The position numbers and the translations under genes are program-made. A DNA stretch of 64,000 nt, taken from the NCBI GenBank assembly GCA_018433085.1, contig JAHDRW010000038.1:1-64000 (forward strand), given 5' to 3'. The notes under the pieces were generated by a model that searched no databases, was not told the DNA's origin, and saw nothing but the letters and a program-made list of their open reading frames with translations. Shown here piece after piece: positions 42,976 to 51,795 of this stretch. The first letter of the stretch is position 1. Each line of letters starts with the position of its first letter. The stretch is from Deltaproteobacteria bacterium (GTDB lineage Bacteria; Desulfobacterota; Desulfomonilia; UBA1062).

Positions 42976-44073
42976 CTAATCCCCTCGTTCTTGAGCGCAT
43001 TCCGGTGAACGTTCCCCTTTCACCTTCCGCCGGGGATCGAAACTATCGCCATCGGACCGTGCTCCTACAAAGGGCGCCTCCCGATGCCCGTCAACTCCAC
43101 GCGCCATGTCCTCCAGGAGCCACGCGAGCGCGGATCGTTTAACCTCCCATTCCCTCGTGCGCTGTTCCTTGAGCTCCCGGACCTCCCGCTCGAGGCGCTC
43201 GCGGTCCCGCAGCAGCGTATAAATCGAATCGCGGATGCCCTCCGCGGTATGCGGCGTATACACGGCCCCCTTGTTGAAGTAGCGCCTGAGCGCCCGGGTG
43301 TCTGAGAGGATCTGCGGCTTTTCCACGGAAACCGACTCGTAGGCCCCGCAGACCAGGCAGCCTTCGCGCTCGGTCAGGTCGATGGTCGCGTCAACGGAGT
43401 TGAGCATCTCGACGTAGCGTTCCTCCGGGACATAGCCTGTGAGGGAAACATTGGCTGGCAGAAGGCCGGGGTCGATGTTTTTCTTGCAGTAGTTGCCGGT
43501 CACGTAGATGTGCACGCCGGAGTCGAGCCTGCGCGCCGCCTCGAACACCAGGTGATACGGCTCGTCTGCGGCATAGGAACAGATGAAAAGGATGTTGTGC
43601 CTGCCCTTGAGCGGTGCGGGGCGGGTGCGGGGGATATCGGGTATCCGGTCCTGGAGGATAAACGGCCTGCCCCGGTTTCTTTTCACCTGCTCGTGCAGGT
43701 CCCTGTTCGTCACCAGGGTGAGATCCGAGCGCCTCTGGACGTATGCGCTCAGCCTCATGAGCCGCGGGGATCTTCCTTCCGCTGGGAAGAGCCCCGCATT
43801 GTGGGCGTCCACACAGACCCTGAAACCGGCCGCCTTCTTCAAGGTGACCAGAAAGGCGGAAAGCACGATGGAGGGGTTCTGGCAGCATACCAGGCCGGGG
43901 CGTTCCTTCAGGAGCGCGGCGCAGGTCCTCAGGAGGCCGGTCGCATACTTCCTGACCGGGTTCTTCAGCTCATCGATCTCTTTGAATTCGTAGAGCGGTA
44001 TCCCCAGGGCCCGGCTGATCTCCCGGTTTCTCCTCTGGTTTTCCCATGTGATCCATATCGCGTTCATAGTCAT
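42976..44073 (-). CDS. GT4-like glycosyltransferase
   Basis: 365 residues from MTMNAIWITWENQRRNREISRALGIPLYEF. The GT-B second half has NILFICSYAADEPYHLVFEAARRLDSGVHIYVTGN, VSLTGYVPEERYVEMLNSVDATIDLTEREGCLVCGAYESVSVEKPQILS. A C-terminal tail (about 310-365) is charged and coiled. The E-x7-E motif is replaced by GAYESVSVEKP, so donor specificity may be unusual. The first 104 bases overlap the 3' end of the upstream glycosyltransferase gene in another frame. Confidence 0.78.
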   Translation of the reverse strand: MTMNAIWITWENQRRNREISRALGIPLYEFKEIDELKNPVRKYATGLLRTCAALLKERPGLVCCQNPSIVLSAFLVTLKKAAGFRVCVDAHNAGLFPAEGRSPRLMRLSAYVQRRSDLTLVTNRDLHEQVKRNRGRPFILQDRIPDIPRTRPAPLKGRHNILFICSYAADEPYHLVFEAARRLDSGVHIYVTGNYCKKNIDPGLLPANVSLTGYVPEERYVEMLNSVDATIDLTEREGCLVCGAYESVSVEKPQILSDTRALRRYFNKGAVYTPHTAEGIRDSIYTLLRDRERLEREVRELKEQRTREWEVKRSALAWLLEDMARGVDGHREAPFVGARSDGDSFDPRRKVKGERSPECAQERGD

Positions 44074-45196
44074 ATCCCAGGATTTCACGATAGAACGACT
44101 CGTATCGATCAATGACCCGGGGCCAGTCGTAGCTCCGGGCAATGATCCTCCTGCCCTGCTCTCCCAAGCCCTTTCTGAGGCGGTCATCGTTCAGCAGGAT
44201 GCAGAGCTTCTCCGCCAGGGCACGGTGATCTCCGCCGGGCACGAGAAAGCCGTTCACGCCGTCTTCCACAAGCTCGGGATTCCCTCCCACCGAGGTAGCC
44301 ACCACCGGGAGGCCCGAGGCCATATATTCCAGGATGGAGTTGCAGAAGCCTTCCGAATCAGAGGAGATGACCCCGATGTCCCATGATCCGATGGTCCCGG
44401 GCACGTCGGTAACGGCGCCGAGGAAATCCACCTGTGGGCCGATACCCAGTTCCCGGCTCAAGGCCATCAGCTCGCCGCGCTGATTTCCGTCTCCGGCAAT
44501 GCAGAACCTCACGCCCGGGACGGCCTTTACCACCTCGGAAGCGGCCCGGATAAAGACATCCACCCGTTTCACCCTCCGATTGAAGTTTGCCAGGATCCCG
44601 ACACAGGGGCGGCTCTCGGTTTCCCGAGACGCGACCGGTGCGTTCCCGAGCGCCTCCCGGCCTTCGAAGAGCTGTAAATCGATCCCGTTGTAGATCACGT
44701 GAATCCGGCCCGGGTCCACCAGCTCGTCGGACGCCACCTGGTGTTTGACCGCCTGCGAGTTCACCTGAAAATGATCCACCAGCCTGTCGGCCTGCCGGAG
44801 CAGCAGGAGCAGGGCGCGGGAATGCCAGAATCCCAGGTCCCGCCTGCAGCAGACGATTTTCTTCACCCCGGCGAGCTTGCCTGCGAGGAGCCCCACGAAC
44901 TGCGCGTCGACAAAGTAGGTCTGAACGATGTCGATCCGCCTCTGCCTCAAAAACCGGACGAGCTCGATGGTGCGGCCGATGCACTGCACGCTCAAGAGAG
45001 AAGGGATGCCGATCTGCTGATAGCTGAAGCAGTCGTCCCGTGGCTGGAAATAGGCGTTGGGCGGCCGGAGGCTGATGAGATATTTCTCGAACCTCTCCTG
45101 AGACAACGACGCCATGAGGCTCAGGAGCTGCTTTTCGGTGCCCCCGATGGAATTGATGGTGTCAATGAGAAACGCTATACGTATTTTTCGGTCCAT
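43970..45196 (-). CDS. GT4-family glycosyltransferase with overlapping 3' end
   Basis: 408 residues from MDRKIRIAFLIDTINSIGGTEKQLL, set by AAGGGG upstream. HVIYNGIDLQLF, VGILANFNRRVKRVDVFIRAASEVV and SSDSEGFCNSILEYMASGLPVVATSVGGNPELV (E-x7-E) are clear. The domain normally ends about YESFYREILGYD; the remaining 35 residues (ERDMDHMGKPEEKPGDQ...) are read over the start of the next gene and look non-native. Confidence 0.88.
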   Translation of the reverse strand: MDRKIRIAFLIDTINSIGGTEKQLLSLMASLSQERFEKYLISLRPPNAYFQPRDDCFSYQQIGIPSLLSVQCIGRTIELVRFLRQRRIDIVQTYFVDAQFVGLLAGKLAGVKKIVCCRRDLGFWHSRALLLLLRQADRLVDHFQVNSQAVKHQVASDELVDPGRIHVIYNGIDLQLFEGREALGNAPVASRETESRPCVGILANFNRRVKRVDVFIRAASEVVKAVPGVRFCIAGDGNQRGELMALSRELGIGPQVDFLGAVTDVPGTIGSWDIGVISSDSEGFCNSILEYMASGLPVVATSVGGNPELVEDGVNGFLVPGGDHRALAEKLCILLNDDRLRKGLGEQGRRIIARSYDWPRVIDRYESFYREILGYDYERDMDHMGKPEEKPGDQPGPGDTALRIQRDR

Positions 45197-45236
45197 GATT
45201 CCCCTTACACACAGATCCGTCGGTTTTTTCGATGGG

Positions 45237-46412
45237 TCAAAAATCCCAGAAGACCTTGTCACCGTCGCCAAAGGTATAAAACCAGTTTTCGCCCTTCCCG
45301 ATCCCTGCCTGCCGGCCTGCGGCCCCGGCATGAATGTATTTGAGCGCGCCGGGGTTCTCCCTGGCGCGCACAAACCCCATCGTCTTGAGCACGCGGGCAA
45401 ACCTCCTGTCCGTGCACAGCACTTCCAGCGTGTCGGGGCCGGCCTTCTCGATCTCGAGCACGGCCCTCCTCATCAGTGCCCTGAACAGGCCCGCATCACG
45501 GGGGGAGCAGAGAAAATCGAAGATGGTGGAGATCCTCCTGCCGTCCTGCGCGTGCCTGGTCCTGAAAATCAGGTATCCCTGCACCTCATCCCCCTTTATG
45601 CAGATCAACCTGACGAAGCGGGACTCTGGACTGTCCGCGAACTTCCAGTTCAGGATGTCGCCGCTGCGGTGCGCGACAAAGGAGAATTCATGCTTCACGG
45701 AGTGAAACAATGCATCGATCCGCTCATCGAAACCATCCGCGAACTCGATACGATAGCCCCGGCCGGAGAAGTCGAACACCTTTTTTTCCATCCGGTAGAG
45801 CAGCGAGAGGGTCTTTCCGGCAAGGCGCTCGACAGCGGGATCGATGAGGCGATATCGGGTCTTCACCATGTTCCTCAAGCTATACCCCCTCACATAGGTG
45901 GGGAGATTATCCACGGGCAGCCACCCGCACTTTCCGAAGACGTGGCTGTTGGGGGCGTTCATCCACACCGCGATGGAGAACTCCGGCCGTCCCTGAAGGA
46001 CCTCTTGCACAAACGCCCTGCCCACGCCTTTACCCCTCATTCCCGGGTCGACCATGGTGTCGTGGTAGATGAACCCGTCCACATCGCGACCGGAGACACT
46101 GAATCGAAACGGCATCAGGCCCTCATAGGCAACGACCCTGCCGTCCAGTTCGAGCACCAGGTAATCGTCACGGGTGCTGCTGAACGGGTTCCCGCTCAGC
46201 AGCCGGTGAAACGCACGCGCCCTTTCCGAGGCAAACGCCTCTCCGGCCTGGGCATTCCAGAAACGTTCAAAGGTGTGCAGATCACCCTGCCGGTATCGCC
46301 GCATGCACCGGGCACAGCTGTTGTCGCCCTGGTCGGGATGACCGGTGATATCCATGGGTTTTATCCGGGGAACCTTGTTCGTGAAACGATTCTCGGTATC
46401 ATGCGCGGGCAC
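45237..46412 (-). CDS. GNAT-family acyltransferase with two GNAT-like halves
   Basis: 391 residues. The first half holds FIYHDTMVDPGMRGKGVGRAFVQEVLQ, a clear GNAT acetyl-CoA pyrophosphate loop (RGKGVG), followed by AVWMNAPNSHVFGKCGWLPVDNLPTYVR. The second half (about 215-370) looks like a degenerate GNAT domain, so the protein resembles FemAB-type double folds found in exosortase loci. It may transfer acyl or aminoacyl groups to the polymer. Start uncertain: GTG 46412 or ATG 46355, neither with a strong ribosome site. Confidence 0.78.
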   Translation of the reverse strand: MPAHDTENRFTNKVPRIKPMDITGHPDQGDNSCARCMRRYRQGDLHTFERFWNAQAGEAFASERARAFHRLLSGNPFSSTRDDYLVLELDGRVVAYEGLMPFRFSVSGRDVDGFIYHDTMVDPGMRGKGVGRAFVQEVLQGRPEFSIAVWMNAPNSHVFGKCGWLPVDNLPTYVRGYSLRNMVKTRYRLIDPAVERLAGKTLSLLYRMEKKVFDFSGRGYRIEFADGFDERIDALFHSVKHEFSFVAHRSGDILNWKFADSPESRFVRLICIKGDEVQGYLIFRTRHAQDGRRISTIFDFLCSPRDAGLFRALMRRAVLEIEKAGPDTLEVLCTDRRFARVLKTMGFVRARENPGALKYIHAGAAGRQAGIGKGENWFYTFGDGDKVFWDF

Positions 46413-46448
46413 GTCCGTACCCGCGCGCGAGGAAACACCTGTACCTGC

Positions 46449-47615
46449 CTAGCGGATATGCGCGGAACCCTGCCCCGGGCAAGCCATGTTCGCCCGGCTT
46501 ATGGAGCGCTTCACCCATACCATGTGATGAACGTTCATTGCGAACCGATGATCGCTCATGGCGCTTTCGATTCCGTAGCGGCGGTAGCAAAAGCGATCTG
46601 TGTCCGGGTAGTTCGGGCCTCTCATCATGGTTACCGAGCAGTATATGTTGTTGCGGATCAGAAGATCCCGGGTGTTTTCCCCGAAATCCCCTGCCTCGCC
46701 GTTGGGATAGCTGAACAGGGTGCACGGCTTTCCCGTGATCGCGCACACGCGGTCGATGGAAGACCGGATCTCGTGCTCCTGCGCGTCTTCGGTCAGCAGA
46801 CTGAGAATCGAGTGGGTATGGGTGTGAGCACCGAACTCGACGAGCCCGCTCTTGTGCATCTCCTGTATGTCACGGCTGCTCAGAATACGGAAGGGACTGT
46901 TTTCCGGGAGTCCGCTGCCGGGATCGAGTCCGAGTGCCGAGATGATGTCCTCGACCTCCCGCACCAGAATACCCTGCGGCATTTCCTTGAGCATTCCCTG
47001 GAGCGTCAGGCAGGCATGCACACGGTTCCCGGGATTTGTCAGATCGAAGCGCCGGTCCCGCCACACGATGCTTCTTTCTCTGGTCTCCGAGAATGCATGG
47101 TTCAGGGCACAGTACCAGATGGTATCGTCGGTGTCGGTCAGACTCGTAACGAGAAACACCGTGGCCGGAAGCCCCAGCTCCCGCAATACGGGAAAGGCGT
47201 TGTCGTATACGTTCTGAAAACCGTCGTCAAAGGTGATGGACAAGAGCGGCAGCTCCGGTTTTCTCCGTGAGGCCGCCAGGTCGAGCGCCTGAGAGAGCGA
47301 CACCACGGTGAAGTGCCGCTTTACGTAGAGCATCTGGCTGATGAACCTGTCCCTGGCGATAAAGCACTCGTCCGGGATCGCCAGGGCTGCATTCCTGACA
47401 CCATGATACGTGATAACGGTATGCGCCTTCCTGAAGAGTGTTCTATTCAGAAACCGTGGTAACCGGGTTATGGCAAGTCCTTGGTATATCCTCTCTTTTG
47501 CTTCACGAGATAAGAGTCTGGTTCTTCTGTCTGTGTTTTCCAAGGGTATCGGGATCCCTATTAATTTCGCCGGGCGGCTGCTTTCCCTGCTCCCGGCTTC
47601 CTGTCCGTCCTTCAT
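46449..47615 (-). CDS. Polysaccharide deacetylase (NodB/CE4 family)
   Basis: About 388 residues from the first usable ATG (47615). VITYHGV, SITFDDGFQNVYDNAFPVL, and FGAHTHTHSILS give the metal site; LFSYPNGEAGDF is motif 3. It is the third deacetylase of the window. The start overlaps the 3' end of the capA-like gene by 113 bases in another frame; no in-frame start codon with a ribosome site exists downstream of the capA stop before the conserved domain. Confidence 0.85.
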   Translation of the reverse strand: MKDGQEAGSRESSRPAKLIGIPIPLENTDRRTRLLSREAKERIYQGLAITRLPRFLNRTLFRKAHTVITYHGVRNAALAIPDECFIARDRFISQMLYVKRHFTVVSLSQALDLAASRRKPELPLLSITFDDGFQNVYDNAFPVLRELGLPATVFLVTSLTDTDDTIWYCALNHAFSETRERSIVWRDRRFDLTNPGNRVHACLTLQGMLKEMPQGILVREVEDIISALGLDPGSGLPENSPFRILSSRDIQEMHKSGLVEFGAHTHTHSILSLLTEDAQEHEIRSSIDRVCAITGKPCTLFSYPNGEAGDFGENTRDLLIRNNIYCSVTMMRGPNYPDTDRFCYRRYGIESAMSDHRFAMNVHHMVWVKRSISRANMACPGQGSAHIR

Positions 47616-48822
47616 CGTTAAAATTTGCCGGTTCCGCCTGGATCGGCATGGTTCCGGATCGGGCCCTGTGATTGCCCTGCGGCCGGTTCTCCTGTTCCAG
47701 TGAACCGGCCGCTGCCCTGGTGTGCATCCGGACCGGGATTCCGGCACGGATCTGCCGGGCGATATAGGGGCCTATCTTGTACACCTTTCGTGCCCTTTTC
47801 ATCTGATATTCCATCTGAATCCACCGGGTGCGGAACTCATCGTACATCGTCCAGAACGCGGCATACCGGCTCATGGCGATGGGGGCGGACAAGGCCCGCA
47901 TCCGGACATCGAAACGCCCGGGATCGTCCACAACGGCAACACGCAGGTCTTTCCCGGTTCTGCACCCGGTCAGGCTCACCCGTTGGATGCCTGTCTCCGA
48001 GATGTCGGCCGAGAAAATCGCGGATTCTCTCCTGGCACGGTTGAGCTTCATGAATGCATGCACCACCTCGCCCTCGCCGTTCACCCACCGCCAGTCGAGA
48101 TCCGAGAACAGGAAATTGCCGAGGCTGTAGGCGATATGGCCGTGGCGGTAGCGTTCGATGCCCTGCAGCACGTGCGGATGATGCCCGATGACGAGGTCGG
48201 CCCCCATGTCGATGATCCCGCGGGCGGTCCGGACCTGATCAGGGGACGGGTAACGCCAGTCTTCCTTTCCCCAGTGCAGACTGACCGCGACGATATGAAC
48301 CTTGCCTTTGAGCGATGCTATGGCGTGCGCAAGCTCCTCGAGATCGAGGGGGGCTATGCCCCGCTCCGTGCCGGAGGCATAAAACGGCGAGTCGATCGTC
48401 ACCTCGCAGCGCGACAGAACCCCGAGCGAGATGCCCTTTCTTTCGATGATCGCAGGCCGGTTTGCCTCTTCGAGGCCGGCACCCGCGCCGAACCAGCCGA
48501 CACCCTGCGAGTCCAGGGAGCCCATGGTCTCGTACATGGCCTGCTCACGGTAGTCCAGGATGTGGTTGTTGGCCAGCGACAGGGCGGTGAACCCTGCGTC
48601 CTTCATGCCCGCGGCATATCCCGGATGAGTCCTGAGACTCACCTTGAAGGGATACGGCTCACCCCCGAGGCACAGGGGGGCTTCGAGATTCCCGATCAGG
48701 ATGTCGTACCCCGCGAGCGTCTCACGGATGCGCTCGAAGGGGTAATGGGGACCCTTTGCCTCGTACAGTGCGTCGTAACTGTGTGTCAGGGCGATATCGC
48801 CCACGAAACCGATCTTGATCAT
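47503..48822 (-). CDS. CapA/PGA_cap-family protein
   Basis: 439 residues. The metallophosphoesterase-like CapA fold is clear: IGFVGDIALTHS, DILIGNLEAPLC, ALSLANNHILDYREQAM, VHIVAVSLHWGKEDW, DLVIGHHPHVLQGIERYRHGHIAYSLGNFLFSD. CapA/PgsA proteins take part in poly-gamma-glutamate and capsule synthesis; their exact reaction is not settled. There is no signal peptide at this start. The last roughly 70 residues are hydrophilic and overlap the deacetylase gene. The translation start is preceded by a hexanucleotide repeat (48822-48853). Confidence 0.88.
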   Translation of the reverse strand: MIKIGFVGDIALTHSYDALYEAKGPHYPFERIRETLAGYDILIGNLEAPLCLGGEPYPFKVSLRTHPGYAAGMKDAGFTALSLANNHILDYREQAMYETMGSLDSQGVGWFGAGAGLEEANRPAIIERKGISLGVLSRCEVTIDSPFYASGTERGIAPLDLEELAHAIASLKGKVHIVAVSLHWGKEDWRYPSPDQVRTARGIIDMGADLVIGHHPHVLQGIERYRHGHIAYSLGNFLFSDLDWRWVNGEGEVVHAFMKLNRARRESAIFSADISETGIQRVSLTGCRTGKDLRVAVVDDPGRFDVRMRALSAPIAMSRYAAFWTMYDEFRTRWIQMEYQMKRARKVYKIGPYIARQIRAGIPVRMHTRAAAGSLEQENRPQGNHRARSGTMPIQAEPANFNDEGRTGSREQGKQPPGEINRDPDTLGKHRQKNQTLIS

Positions 48823-48853
48823 GTCTTTGTCCTTGTCTTTGTATTTGTATCCT
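48822..48853 (-). repeat. Hexanucleotide repeat between ribosome site and start of the capA-like gene
   Basis: Minus strand AAGGAGG, then AT followed by ACAAAT ACAAAG ACAAGG ACAAAG AC, then ATG. The strong AAGGAGG is 28 bases from the ATG; a weaker AAGGA inside the repeat is correctly spaced. Confidence 0.6.
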
Positions 48854-48960
48854 CCTTCTAAAGTCCGCTACTTAAGGACGGGAAGGAGGGGTCACATCCC
48901 CTGCCGTTTTCAGGCCTCAGCAGGAACCGGGGCCTGCCCTGAAAGGTCCATACCAGAGAA

Positions 48961-50328
48961 CTACCGAGGCAGCGGGATCAGCCTCCTGGCAAAGAGATAC
49001 TTGCCGGACTTCTCGCGGGGTATCTCGTCCACGAACTCGTAGGTGATCCGCATCCTTGTGCCGAAGAGCTTTTCCACGATCCGGGCCTGGTGATCCATGA
49101 CCTCTTTGCTTGGAATCAGATCGCGCGTCATCTTCAGGGTGAGGTGATCCGCCGCGTCCTGGACGACCTGCATCTGACCGAAAAACCCCGGGGCCGCGTT
49201 CACCATGTACATCACCATGGCAATGGTCGATACCAGTCGGCCTTCGGGTGTGACGAACACATCGAGCGCGCGGCCCACGATCTCCTTCATCAGGGGCAGG
49301 CCCCTGCCGCAGGGACAGGGCCTGTCGCTCAGCACCGCCGTATCGCCCATATAATAGCGGATGAGGGGCATGCCGTAGTTCAGCAGGTCGGTGACGAGCA
49401 CGTTGCCCGCCTGCTCTCCGGACGAGGCCATGGGCCGTGGATTGTCCAGCTCCAGGTAGAGGCACTCGGCATTGATGTGCATGCCCGAATGTGCCTCGCA
49501 CTCCTGGGCCATGGGGCCTGCCTCGCGCGAGCGGTACGAGTCCTGGATATCGCAGTGGAACATATCGGCTACCAGGCTGCGCTGATGGTCGTAGAGAGGC
49601 TCGCCGGTGGTGATGAGACCCTTGAGCCGGTATCCATCGATTCCTTTCCTTGCCATGTATTTCGCAAGCTCGTGGATGGGGCTGCTGAACGCCAGGATGG
49701 TGGTGGGCTTTTTGCGCTTCAGCACGTGCAGGTATTCGCTGCACGCCCGGTCATCGATCACGGCGGACGCAAAGAGCACGATCCGTTTATAGAGCTCGTT
49801 TCGCATCCTCGACTTGAACGTGCCGTACCCCATGAGGTCCTGATGGGCGGGCCAAACCAGCCCCAGATAGTCGCCGAACTCCCAGCCCGACCAACGCCCG
49901 AAGCGGTAGATGGCAGCCTCTTTCATGGACAGGCATCCGTTGTCGCGGTAAAACCGCATCTTCACCTCCGAGGTCCCGCCGGTCTCGGCGTAGTGGATCT
50001 CTTCGGGGCGATAGTTGCGGGCAATGAGACGGGACATGTTGTCCCGTATCTGCTCCTTGGTGAGCACGGGTATCTTGAACAGATGGTCCGGATGCCGGAA
50101 GGTATAGGGGTTGAAGCCTGCGTCGTCGAACCTCTCCCGGTAAAAGTCCGTGTTCTCGTAGGCATGTACCAGGAGCCTTTTCAACCGATCCCGCTGCAAC
50201 TCGGCGATCCGGTGATACGGCCAGAACTGGCTCTCTTCGAGAGAGCGCAGGTTTCCCATTATCCCGCCGAGACCATCACGGCGTGCGATGAGCGGGAAGG
50301 TGACGTTCTTGATCACGTTTCTGAGCAT
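48961..50328 (-). CDS. CapK/PaaK-like adenylate-forming protein
   Basis: 455 residues, the length of phenylacetate-CoA-ligase-like CapK proteins. NTDFYRERFDDAGFNP, FKIPVLTKEQIRDN, AETGGTSEVKMRFYRDN (variant phosphate loop), DSYRSREAGPMAQEC, GNVLVTDLLNYGMPLIRYYMGDTA and IVGRALDVFVTPEGRLVS follow the family order. It should activate a carboxylate as an acyl-adenylate. In capsule loci this may supply an acyl or amino-acid substituent; the acid is unknown. Confidence 0.86.
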   Translation of the reverse strand: MLRNVIKNVTFPLIARRDGLGGIMGNLRSLEESQFWPYHRIAELQRDRLKRLLVHAYENTDFYRERFDDAGFNPYTFRHPDHLFKIPVLTKEQIRDNMSRLIARNYRPEEIHYAETGGTSEVKMRFYRDNGCLSMKEAAIYRFGRWSGWEFGDYLGLVWPAHQDLMGYGTFKSRMRNELYKRIVLFASAVIDDRACSEYLHVLKRKKPTTILAFSSPIHELAKYMARKGIDGYRLKGLITTGEPLYDHQRSLVADMFHCDIQDSYRSREAGPMAQECEAHSGMHINAECLYLELDNPRPMASSGEQAGNVLVTDLLNYGMPLIRYYMGDTAVLSDRPCPCGRGLPLMKEIVGRALDVFVTPEGRLVSTIAMVMYMVNAAPGFFGQMQVVQDAADHLTLKMTRDLIPSKEVMDHQARIVEKLFGTRMRITYEFVDEIPREKSGKYLFARRLIPLPR

Positions 50329-50349
50329 GAAGAGTGACTCCTGTTTTTT

Positions 50350-51636
50350 TCAGATATTCTGCAGGGGCGCGCGTCTCTCCTGCAGCAGGATGTTCTGGAC
50401 GGCCACGGTCAGGGCGGCCATCAGGAACCAGAACCAGATAAAGGACCCGTGGGTGAAATTGCCCACGAACAGCCTGACGAAGAGCCCGAGCTGTATGGCG
50501 GTTATGATGTTGAAATAGAACGCATCCCGGGGACTGCCGCGGACGAGGTTCCTCTTGATGGCGCCCGTTCGTCTGAAGACCAGGTAGATGAGGTAAAACC
50601 AGGCAATGCTCGCCAGACCGAGCTCGCCGAACAGCTCGCCGTAGAGGTTGTGGGCATAGAAATAATAGTGGAAGAACTGCCTGCGGGCCTCTGCATAGCA
50701 GCCGATGCCCACGCCGAGCACGGGCCGCTTGACCATCATGGAGATCCCGTTGAGCAGTCCCAGATACCGGTCCGAGCTGGTCCTGCTCGCGTGGACCCCC
50801 TCCTGGATGGTGGACATGTGGGAGAGATAGTCCGACGCGGCCAGGGTGAAAAAGAAGGCGACGAAGACCCCTGCAATAAGCCCTGCCTTGAGCCGGTCAC
50901 GGGAAAAATAGACCACGCCCATGGCGGTCACCATGAGCCCCAGGAAACCGCCCCTGGACTTCGAGGCATATACCCCGAACACCAGCAGGGCGAGGATCAT
51001 GAGAGAGGTGACTCGGACGAATCTCTTTGTGTTCGTCATGGCGAAGTAGAGAAGCACGGGGATAACCTGGTTGAGGGTGTTGGCCAGTGCCACATGGCCG
51101 GATGCAGCCCCGAATCTCCCGTACGCCACGGCGCCGTACATCTGCTCGCTTACGTCCCCTGAAAGGTAGTTCACCACCGGCTCATAGGCGATCCACGCGG
51201 TGACCAGAATAAAGGCCCAGAGGATCTTGGCAAGGTCCGCGGACGAACGGACCGTGGACACGATCATGATATAGAAGACCGTGAGTTTCAGGAGAAAGTA
51301 TCCCCCCTCGTTCCAGGAGACGACAGGGTTCACGGAAAAGGCCACGGATATCATTCCCACGGCGAAGAGCACCCAGAAGGCCTTGTTTATGGGATTGAAC
51401 CCGGGCAGGAAATTGCCGAGCCCTCTGCCCGAGACGAGGATCCTGAAAAGAACATAGGCGGCGACGAGCAGCTCGAACCGGATGGACCCGAGCAGGGGAT
51501 ACATATCGCCGAGCTTTGCGTTGAGGACAATGAAATACGCGATCACCCCGTACACCGGGTTCCTGAGCGACATGACCAGGAGCAGGACACACGCGATGGG
51601 CAGGACGATCTGAACAGATTCGGCGGAAGGCAGCAT
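50350..51636 (-). CDS. O-antigen ligase/polymerase family membrane protein (Wzy-like), module B
   Basis: 428 residues with about eleven membrane segments. The Wzy_C loop is ISMMVKRPVLGVGIGCYAEARRQFFHYYFYAHNLYGELFGELGLAS, with the usual G-x-G and HNL/E pair. The N-terminal MSLRNPVYGVIAYFIVLN is typical of EPS polymerases. It should join repeat units in the periplasm. It is the second such protein of the window and lies next to the second flippase. Confidence 0.88.
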   Translation of the reverse strand: MLPSAESVQIVLPIACVLLLVMSLRNPVYGVIAYFIVLNAKLGDMYPLLGSIRFELLVAAYVLFRILVSGRGLGNFLPGFNPINKAFWVLFAVGMISVAFSVNPVVSWNEGGYFLLKLTVFYIMIVSTVRSSADLAKILWAFILVTAWIAYEPVVNYLSGDVSEQMYGAVAYGRFGAASGHVALANTLNQVIPVLLYFAMTNTKRFVRVTSLMILALLVFGVYASKSRGGFLGLMVTAMGVVYFSRDRLKAGLIAGVFVAFFFTLAASDYLSHMSTIQEGVHASRTSSDRYLGLLNGISMMVKRPVLGVGIGCYAEARRQFFHYYFYAHNLYGELFGELGLASIAWFYLIYLVFRRTGAIKRNLVRGSPRDAFYFNIITAIQLGLFVRLFVGNFTHGSFIWFWFLMAALTVAVQNILLQERRAPLQNI

Positions 51637-51795
51637 GAGATCGAGACTGACTCCTTTCTTTAACCTTTCACGTACCCTGCCCCTGAGATCCGACCGTCAC
51701 CGCAGTGAACACCGGGACAGGCCCCGGAGAGAAACTCACGAAGGGACCCACAAGGACTACAGGAGGATTGCATGAGGGACTTGGGGCCGGGCCGT

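Noticed and set aside
45114-47270. 718-codon open frame on the plus strand
   Set aside because: It lies antisense to a GNAT and a deacetylase gene and its translation has no recognisable domain.
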